From assembly GCF_039530945.1 (NCBI RefSeq), contig NZ_BAAAPC010000028.1, positions 1 through 64,000 on the forward strand: 64,000 bases of DNA, read 5' to 3'. The notes beneath the pieces were generated by a model. That model searched no databases and had not been told where the DNA came from. It saw only the letters and a list, made by a program, of their open reading frames with translations. Both the position numbers and the translations under genes were made by a program. Source of the DNA: Nocardiopsis_C rhodophaea. Lineage in GTDB: Bacteria; Actinomycetota; Actinomycetes; Streptosporangiales; Streptosporangiaceae. Positions 26,987-35,800 of this stretch are shown in pieces (within the stretch, counting starts at the first letter, position 1; each line of letters begins with the position of its first letter).

Positions 26987-27210
26987 CACAAAGGTGCCAC
27001 CCCAATCAGCAACCGTCGACGGAAGCCGATTCGCGAACCTGAAGTAACCAACACACGTCAAGGAGCACCGCGATACATTTCATGATCAAGACAATCAGAC
27101 CAGAACCTAACACCCCCAACGCGCATTCACAACTCCTTTTGAAGCATGATAAATGATGGTTTGATTACAGGTATACTTGGGGTCCTTCCAAAGAGATGAG
27201 GGGTGCAGCT

Positions 27211-28764
27211 ATGACGGAAGAGTCGGCCACCGAGAGCCGCGACTCGCCGCCACAGACGGAGCGCTGGCTACCGGCCCAGAAGCGACTCTTAGCAGTAGTC
27301 GCGGCAGCAGCCGGAATCTCCGGCATCGACACGACCATCGTCAACGTCGCACTTCCACACATCGGCGCCGATCTCAAGATGTCCCTGGCCGGTCTGCAGT
27401 GGGTGGTAGACGCCTACAGCCTGCTCTATGGAGCCGTCCTCCTCACCGCGGGCGTTCTGGCCGACAGGTATGGCTACCGCAAGCTCTTCACCATCGGCGT
27501 GATCGGCTTCGCCCTAACCTCGACGGTCATCGCGCTCTCGCAAGGTGAGGGAGTACTGGTAGTGGCCCGGGCACTGCAGGGGATCTCTGCGGCAGCCCTG
27601 ACTTCAGCTGGCATGGCACAGCTGGCAGCCGGATTCCCAGGCACTGGAAGGGCACGTGCCCTCGGCATTTACACCACCGTGGCGTCCTTGTCCTTCGTCA
27701 TCGGACCCCTGCTGGGCGGGGTGTTGGTCGACTCAGCGGGCTGGCGCTGGGCCTTCTTGATCAACCTCCCTTTGTGCCTGGCGGTGGTTGCGGCCTCCCG
27801 CGGGCTGCCCGGTGACCACCGGTCCACCCATCGGCCTATGGACCCGATGGGCCTGTTGCTGTCCGCCGCGGGGCTGCTTGTGATGACGTACGGGGTGATC
27901 GCCGCACCTGAGCGCGGCTGGGGCAGCCCGCTGGTTGTCGGCTGCCTGATCGGCGGCAGCGTGCTGCTCGCCCTCTTCGTGATGGCAGAGCATCGAGGGC
28001 GCCACCCATTGCTGGACCTGCGGTTGTTTCGCGTTCCGGCCTACAGCGGCGCACTACTGACCCTCTTCACCATCGTGGCCTCGTTCTTCGGCCTGATGAT
28101 GTTCCTGGCCATATGGTTCCAGCAGGTGCGCGGCTACTCCGCGCTGCAGGCGGGACTAGCCCTGCTGCCCATCATCCTTCCGTTCATGGTGACAGCCCCA
28201 CTGGGCGCCCGGCTGCTCAAGAGGTTCAGCACAGCCTCCGTGACCACAGCCGGAAGCACCATCACAGCCATCGGTCTACTGCCCCTGACGACCCTCCACT
28301 CCGACAGCAGCTGGCTACTCCTTGCGCCCGCGCTGGTGGTACTGGGAGTGGGCGGGGGACTGGTCCAGGCCCCGGTTATGTCGGCCGCGCTCGGTGCGGT
28401 ACCGGCCGAGCAGGCGGGGCTGGCGAGCGGCGTCGCCAACAGTGTCCGTCCACTGGGGATCGTGGTCGGCGTCGCGGTACTCGGCACAGTTCTGGCACAA
28501 CGCGTCAGCAGCTCATTGCAGGAACCGCTGGCCACAGTAGACATCGACGGCGACGCCGCCAGCGAGATCATCCACTCTGTGTCCGCGGGACGACTGGAGG
28601 CAACCCACGGTCTGTCCTTCCAGATGCTCCAAGACGCTTACACGAGCGGTTTGACGTCCGTGGCCTGGGGCAGCGCGGCCCTCGCCGCGTGCTCCGCCCT
28701 GATCGCCCTGCTGACACTGCGTAACAGGTCTGCACAAGCACAGGAAGAGAAACACAAAGCCTGA
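27211..28764 (+). CDS. DHA2-family MFS exporter (EmrB/QacA type)
   Basis: 517 residues with about fourteen hydrophobic segments. The DHA2 motif GIDTTIVNVALPHIG is near residue 32 and motif A GVLADRYGYRK near 80. It is an H+-driven drug or siderophore exporter in the cytoplasmic membrane. It is divergent from NRPS-A and is the only transporter inside the cluster, so it is the likely export route for the product and perhaps self-resistance. ATG 27211 follows GAGGGG. A rare TTA Leu codon (27289-27291) near the start suggests bldA-dependent translation if the host uses that system. Confidence 0.9.
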   Translation: MTEESATESRDSPPQTERWLPAQKRLLAVVAAAAGISGIDTTIVNVALPHIGADLKMSLAGLQWVVDAYSLLYGAVLLTAGVLADRYGYRKLFTIGVIGFALTSTVIALSQGEGVLVVARALQGISAAALTSAGMAQLAAGFPGTGRARALGIYTTVASLSFVIGPLLGGVLVDSAGWRWAFLINLPLCLAVVAASRGLPGDHRSTHRPMDPMGLLLSAAGLLVMTYGVIAAPERGWGSPLVVGCLIGGSVLLALFVMAEHRGRHPLLDLRLFRVPAYSGALLTLFTIVASFFGLMMFLAIWFQQVRGYSALQAGLALLPIILPFMVTAPLGARLLKRFSTASVTTAGSTITAIGLLPLTTLHSDSSWLLLAPALVVLGVGGGLVQAPVMSAALGAVPAEQAGLASGVANSVRPLGIVVGVAVLGTVLAQRVSSSLQEPLATVDIDGDAASEIIHSVSAGRLEATHGLSFQMLQDAYTSGLTSVAWGSAALAACSALIALLTLRNRSAQAQEEKHKA

Positions 28765-28868
28765 TCCTGGGCCAGGGGTGAGGGCCTCAGGTGATGGGAC
28801 TCCCCCCACCATCAGGGTTCCATCCTGTGCGCGGTCTCTCCAGCCCACACCACCCGCAGGCGCCAGAG

Positions 28869-28898
28869 GTCCTGCACCGGGTGTCAGCGGTGCAGGAC
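28869..28898. terminator. Perfect hairpin after the DHA2 exporter
   Basis: GTCCTGCACC and GGTGCAGGAC form a perfect 10-bp stem with a 10-base loop, 104 bp after the exporter stop codon. No T-run follows. It could be a terminator or the end of the adjoining transposase relic. Confidence 0.45.
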
Positions 28899-28913
28899 TG
28901 GGTGCGCTAGCGC

Positions 28914-29230
28914 ACCGTCTACCGGCGATTCCGACGCTTGGCGGCCGACGGCCCCTGGGAGCGCATCGAAGCCCACCTCATCGCCGCCCAGGACACCAAC
29001 CCGCACGTCCAACGCCGACTCCACTGTCATACGCCCCCACCAGCACGCCGCGGGTACCGGAAAAGGGCATCAAAAGAGGACTCGCGACGCGTCCAGTGGA
29101 TCGAAGGAAGGGCATAAAGGGCACGATCCCCGGACGAGAGGACCAGAAGGACAACCGCAAATTGCACGGCCGCCGAGGGGGTTGGCCTCCAGTCTTCGAC
29201 CGCGAGGTCTACCGGGACCGCAACCGGGGG
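28914..29230 (+). pseudogene. IS5-family transposase relic
   Basis: Broken fragments in different frames match conserved blocks of IS5-group transposases. The first (from 28914) reads TVYRRFRRLAADGPWERI. A middle piece near 29037-29080 reads HQHAAG with a basic stretch. A third (29165-29229) reads HGRRGGWPPVFDREVYRDRN. Frame changes and missing parts show it is dead. It lies between the exporter and the SnoaL-like gene, inside the biosynthetic cluster. Confidence 0.7.
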
Positions 29231-29347
29231 AGCGGCTGCGGGAGCCCGGTGGCTGGGCACGGCGGGATGCCCCACAACCCCACCTCTTTGGAAGAGGCGG
29301 GACTATCCGATGAGATCCTCAAGAAACCTCATTACCGAGGAATCAAG

Positions 29348-29779
29348 TCACGGCTTCGGCACGAACCCAAGTTGTTCCATGAACTGAATACCATCGGAGC
29401 ACACCCAATATTCAGAAAACTTTCCCTCCGCATACCGCATGATATCCATCCCGGAGAAGGAAACTTCCGCCCCAGCCTCTACAGGGGAACCCGGAAATTC
29501 ACCATTGTAAACTCCGCGGAACATCCATCGAGCGGACACCAGGTCTCCTTCAACCAGCGGACCCACCGTGACCTCTACCCGCACACTAGAGAAAAGCGAC
29601 ACACCGTCACGGATCATCTCCGCAAGCTGGTCTGGCCCGTAGATGTCCTTGGTCGGCCAGTGACCAACGAAGTCAGGTGCAGAAATTTCTGCAGCGATAG
29701 CACCCATCTCCTTCGGATCTGCGTGCCACAGCTCGTCAATCCACTTCGCGTAGAGGGTCTTGGCCTGCTCCACACTCAT
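29348..29779 (-). CDS. SnoaL-like protein
   Basis: 143 residues, an NTF2-fold protein of the SnoaL/ester-cyclase type. Conserved features are the N-terminal helices with a WHAD segment, FVGHWP and a GMDIMRYAEGKFSEYW strand near the C-terminus. Such proteins act as cyclases, hydrolases or hydroxylases in natural-product pathways, or have unknown roles. The ATG at 29779 was chosen because GGAGG lies 7-8 bp upstream; an in-frame ATG lies 12 bp earlier. It follows NRPS-B by 58 bp on the same strand, so it is probably in its operon. Confidence 0.72.
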   Translation of the reverse strand: MSVEQAKTLYAKWIDELWHADPKEMGAIAAEISAPDFVGHWPTKDIYGPDQLAEMIRDGVSLFSSVRVEVTVGPLVEGDLVSARWMFRGVYNGEFPGSPVEAGAEVSFSGMDIMRYAEGKFSEYWVCSDGIQFMEQLGFVPKP

Positions 29780-29837
29780 CCATGCCTCCATTGAAAGATC
29801 TGATTGGCTACAGCCTTGTAGATTTCATCGCTCTATG

Positions 29838-32800
29838 TCAGATGCTGCCCTCGTCCATCAGCTGACCAGCGCCTGCAGCGCCCCGCGATGTGATCAGCCT
29901 CGCGAGTTGCCGGACGGTCGGCGTCGCGAGGAACTCTCGCAGTGTCACTTCCACCCCGAATGTCTTGCGAAGCCGTTCGACCAAGTGTGTCGCCAGCAGG
30001 CTGTCACCGCCGAGGACGAAGAAGCTCTCGTCCCTCCCGACCTGCTCCACTCCGAGCAACTCCTGCCACTCGCTTGCCAGTTCCGACTCGGTTTCGCCTT
30101 CCGGCAAGGCGTATTCGGAGGTCTGCGGACCTGCATCGCTCAGCTGCCGGACGATCTCGGCACGGTCGACCTTTCCGTTCCCGCTCAGTGGCAGCCTCGG
30201 GACCTCCACCAGCAGCTCCGGGATCATGTAGCCGGGCAGCCGCTCCATGAGCCAGTCCTGCAACGCGTCCGCGTCCAAACCAGCAGCCTGCGCGCTGCGG
30301 GGCGACTCGGGCACTAGGACCGCACCCAGCCCGACAGGGCCGTTCCCGACGGTCGTGACCACACACTGTGCGATGTCGGGGTGGGCGGCGAGTGCACTCT
30401 CCACCTCACCCAACTCGATCCGATGCCCCCGCACCTTCACCTGATGGTCAGCACGCCCCAAAAACTCCAGCGTGCCGTCCGGCCAGTACCGACCGAGGTC
30501 CCCCGTCCGGTACCACCGCACACCATCTACCTCAAGGAACTGAAGATCCGTCCGCTCCCGATCACCGCAATACCCCAGCGCCACACCCGCGCCACCGATC
30601 CACAACTCCCCCGCCACCCAGTCAGGACAATCCCGCCCCAACTCATCCACCACACGGAAGTACTGGTTTGCCAGAGGGCGTCCGTAAGGAATGGAAGACC
30701 AATCGGGGTCGATCCTCTCCACCTCAAAGGAGTTGGACCACACGGCAGCCTCCGTGGCTCCGCCCAGCGCGATCATCCGGCAGCCAGGGGCACCTGACGA
30801 GAGCCGAGGGTGCAGGTCGAGGCCGACCCAATCGCCAGAGAGAAGCGCCAATCTCAGCGATGCCAGGGGCTGCTGGGAACTCGCCCCTATGAGAAGCATG
30901 TCCAGGAGCGCGGGAACAGTGTTCCAGACGGTGACGTTCCAGCGCCGGATCAGCTCGGCCCAACGACGAGCCTCCCGTCGTTCGTCCTCCTCGATCAACA
31001 CGACGGCACCCCCAGCCGACAACAGACCGAAGATGTCGTACACCGACAGATCGAAGTCCAACGCCGACACCGCCAACACCCGGTCACCCGGACCCACGCC
31101 AAAGCGCCCGTTGACATCCGCCAACGTATTCACCGCCGCCGCATGACTGACCATCACCCCCTTCGGCTCACCCGTCGAACCCGACGTGAAGATGATGTAG
31201 GCGACAGAATCCTCAGCCACCTCCGCCAACCCCGACACCGGATCCGCCCGCAACGCCTCCTGCATCTCGGCTTCGGTCAACAGCGCTGATATGTCCGCGC
31301 GAACAAGAATGCGATCCCTACGACGTTCCGGCTGATCGACGCCGACCGGTACGTACGCCGCACCTACAGCGAGCACTCCGAGCACCGCCGCGACCTGTTC
31401 CGGTCCCTTCGGTAGACACACCGCCACCCGGTCGCCCGGGCGGACGCCATGCGCCGCCAGATGGCCGGCCACCCGCAGCGACCGGTCCGCGAGCTGGCCG
31501 TAGGACCATGTCGCGGCCTCACCCCACGCCAATGCCAGCGCATCGGGATCCTCAGCAGCGCGCGCGAAGAAAGACTCGTGTAGTAGAACGTGCTCCTGCG
31601 GAGCGGTAGTCGCGTTGACCCGCTCCCGCATCACGCGCTGCGAGTCGGGCAGTAGCTCCGGAGCCGACCGCGTCCAGTCCACCTCGGCGAGGGAGAACAC
31701 TAGTTCACGGTGTGCCTCGAACATCGCGTCCAGGACGCCTTCATGGAAGAGGTCTTCAACGGCATCCCAGTTGAAGCGGATGCCGCCTTCGAAGTCCATG
31801 ACCTGATAGTCCAACCAGACTTGCGGTGTCTGTGAGAGGCCCCAAACCTGTTTCGCGAACGGCGCCGAGGCCAGTTCCCTGCCCACGCCGAGCGCACTGG
31901 TGAACACCACTGGCATAGATCCGGAAGCGACATCGTCCGACCGCGCCATCTCCCGCATGACCTCGATCGCCGAGACGTCGCTGTGGTCCAAGTCCTGCCA
32001 GAGGCGCTCCTGGAAACGCAGGGCACGCTCCAGCAAAGTCTCACCAGACTGCGGCTGGTACCCGGCCAGCAGGAGCGAGGTGAAGTCGCCGACAACAGAC
32101 TGGACCTCTGGGTGCACCTCTTTCCGATCGAACAGGGTGAGGTTCAGCGTCACGTCCGGACGGCTGGACCACCGGCCGAGCACCTCCGCGTAGCAAGTTG
32201 CCAGCAGAGCCGCTGGGGTCAGGCCCTGGGATCGGGCCTTCGCGCAGATGGCCTCCCACTGCTCCTGGGGAACGACCGCCTCGCGACGGGTGAACTTCGG
32301 CCGTGTGACAAGAGCTGGATCCATGCGCAGCGGCAGCTGCGGTGCCGGCGGCAGCTCTTCGGCGCGCTCACTCCAGTAGCGCCGACTTGTTTCGAGGCAT
32401 TCGGGGTCCGAAGACACGTCCAACACGTAGTCCCGAAACGACAGGGACAATGGGGGGAGTTCAGCCTCGGGATCGCGGTAGAGCTGACCGAGCTCCGAGA
32501 AGACGATCATGATGCTCAGCGCATCGAGGATCAACAGGTCAAGGCTGAATGCGACGCGAGTACGCCCGTCCCCGCAACGCACCGCCCGTATGTCGAACAG
32601 TGGCCAGGCCGTGGAATCCAGTACCTGATGGGAGAGCTGCTCACGCAACTGCCCCAGGACGGCACTCTCCTCACTGTTCGCGGCGTCGACGACCGTGATC
32701 CGGTAATGGGGCACATCAGGCAGGATGCGCTGTGTACCGTCCTCACCGAATACCGCACGCAGCATCTCGTGTCGTTCGATCAGCCTGTTCCACGCTGCTT

Positions 32801-35800
32801 CAAGTCGCTGCAGGTCAATGTCGTTCTCCTCGAACTCCCAATACCAATGGGAGGCCACGCCACCCAGCGCAAAGTCCTCTGTCCGTCCCATCCAGTAGGC
32901 GCGTTGCACATCGGTCAGCGGGAACGCCTCGAAGCGGCTTGGAAGGTCTGAGGTGATCACCACCTCAGAGGTGTTCGCTTCCGTGTCTCTGCGCAGGGAC
33001 GCGGCAAAATCCTTCAAGACCGGATTGGACAACAGGGTGCGCAGGTCGACCCCCGCCAGTCCTGCGGCACGGAGACGGCTTGCGGCGCGGGTCGCGAGCA
33101 GACTGTCCCCACCCAGGGAGAAAAAGCCGTCGTCTCTGCTGACCGCGTCAGCCCCCAGCAGTTCTTTCCAGACTGCTGCCACCTCCTCCTCGACCTCACC
33201 CTGTGGCGGGCGGGCGAGGGAGTCTGACGACTGCTGTGCGGCTAGCAAGTCGGTGATCCTCTTGCGATCGACCTTGCCATTGGCATTCAAAGGCAAGGCA
33301 TCGAGCATGAGGAAATGTTCCGGAATCATGTAGGAGGGAAGCTGACAGCCGAGCCAGTCGATTAGTTCCGAAGTCTCCGCTACGTGCTGAGATGGCTGTA
33401 CGGCCGCGGACAGGCGGGCTGACACGCTGCCCGTCACGGTCACCACGGCCCTTGCGATGTCGGGGTGGGCGGCGAGTGCACTCTCCACCTCACCCAACTC
33501 GATCCGATGCCCCCGCACCTTCACCTGATGGTCAGCACGCCCCAAAAACTCCAGCGTGCCGTCCGGCCAGTACCGACCGAGGTCCCCCGTCCGGTACCAC
33601 CGCACACCATCTACCTCAAGGAACTGAAGATCCGTCCGCTCCCGATCACCGCAATACCCCAGCGCCACACCCGCGCCACCGATCCACAACTCCCCCGCCA
33701 CCCAGTCAGGACAATCCCGCCCCAACTCATCCACCACCCGACAAGCGACGTTTTTGAGCGGGGTGCCGTAGGGCACGGATCGCCAGTGTTCCGGTATGGA
33801 CGTGACCTCGCACACCGTTGAATGGATCGCTGCCTCCGTGGTGCCCCCGAGCCCGGCCAGGCGGCATCCAGGGGCCTGTTCCTGCAACCGACCCCATAGG
33901 TCAACGGTCACCCAGTCGCCGCCAAGCAACGCCACACGCAGGCCCAGATTCCCTCCAGCGTCTTCTGCGGCGATGAGCAGCATGTCGAGCAGCGCCGGTA
34001 CCGACTGCCAGACCGTCACGCCGTTACGCTGGACGGAGTCAACCCAGCGCACCGCGTCCCGTCGTTCGTCCTCCTCGATCAACACGACGGCACCCCCAGC
34101 CGACAACAGACCGAAGATGTCGTACACCGACAGATCGAAGTCCAACGCCGACACCGCCAACACCCGGTCACCCGGACCCACGCCAAAGCGCCCGTTGACA
34201 TCCGCCAACGTATTCACCGCCGCCGCATGACTGACCATCACCCCCTTCGGCTCACCCGTCGAACCCGACGTGAAGATGATGTAGGCGACAGAATCCTCAG
34301 CCACCTCCGCCAACCCCGACACCGGATCCGCCCGCAACGCCTCGTCGAGAAGCATCGGCACAGCCCCCGATGGCCACGCCTCGTCGTTCCGCTCGTCGGT
34401 CTCTGTCACTACAGCGCGCACACCCGCACGGCGATAAATACGAGCCCTGCGGGCAACTGGCTGGTCAATTCCGACCGGAACATACGCCGCACCCGCAGCC
34501 AGTACACCCAGAACGGAGGCGACCTGACCGGCACCCTTGGGGAGAGTGACCGCCACGGTGTCGCCCGGCGCCACTCCCCGTGCTTTCAGGGCTCCCGCGA
34601 TTCGCAACGCCTGCTCGGCCAGGTCGCCGTAGGTCAGGTCGTCCTGTCCATCTGCCACTAGTGCGATGCGCTGCGGTGCGGATTCGGCCTGCTGGAAAAA
34701 CCCTTCGTGGAGCAGCAGTCCACTGGTCGGGGCCTCCGTAGCGTTGCGTTCGGCACGCACCGCTTGCTGCTCGTGAGGCAGAAGGGAAGGCAAATGCCGG
34801 TCCCAGTCCTCCTCACTGCCGACGAGCCAGTCGATAAGGCGGCAATAGGCCCCGAACATGGCATCAAGGACACCCTCGCTGAACAGCGCTTCGTCTGCAT
34901 CCCAGTTAAGCAGCAGACCTCCATCGTGTTCGGTGACCTGATGGTCCAGCCAGACCTGGGGGCCCTGGGAGATCATCCATGAAGGTGTGCCGAAGCATCG
35001 GCGTACGCCCTCGCTGAACAGCTCGCCCAGACTCAATCCGCTGGTGAACACAACGGGCGCGTACACGGGGTCGCCATCATTGATCCGGGTCAGGTCGCGC
35101 AGGACATCGATGCCGGAGTACTCCGTGTGCGTCATGTCGCCCTGCAACTGACGATGCAGCTGTTTGACCCGGTTGAGGAAGCTCGCTGACTCCCGCAGAT
35201 CCACTTCGAGGAGCAGGAGGTTGGTGAAGTCCCCAGTGAGCTTGAAGACGTCGGGGTGCACAGCTTCACGGTCGAAGAGTGGCAGATTAAGCAGGAAGCG
35301 TTTACGCGAGCTCCACGCTCCCAGAACCTCAGCGAACGCGGTGGCGAAGACCGTCGGCAGGGTCACTCCATGCCGCCGAGCACGCGCGGCGAGCAGGTCG
35401 CGATCATCGCCACTGATCCAGTGGTGGCGACGACTCGGAGAGCGCTGCGAGAGACGCTCCGGCTCGACCGCGAGCGGGAGTTCAGGTCCGCCAGGCAGAT
35501 CGGGCAGGCGTTTCTGCCAGTAAGCGCGGTCCTTCTCCCGCCCTTTTTCGCGCCGTCGTGCGCGATACGCCAGATACCGCGGGTAGCTGTAGTCGATGGG
35601 GGGAAGGGGCTCGTGCGGAGCGTCGTAGAGCGCTGCCAAATCGGCGAGAACGATTCTGAAGCTCAACGCATCGGCCACCAGCATGTCGATGTTCACGTGC
35701 ACTCGGCTGCCGCCGTCCGGCAGCAGCGACACCTGTACATCGAAAACCTCACCGCGTTCCACGGCCAGACGTCTGCCCGACAGCTTCTGGCGGAGCCGCC

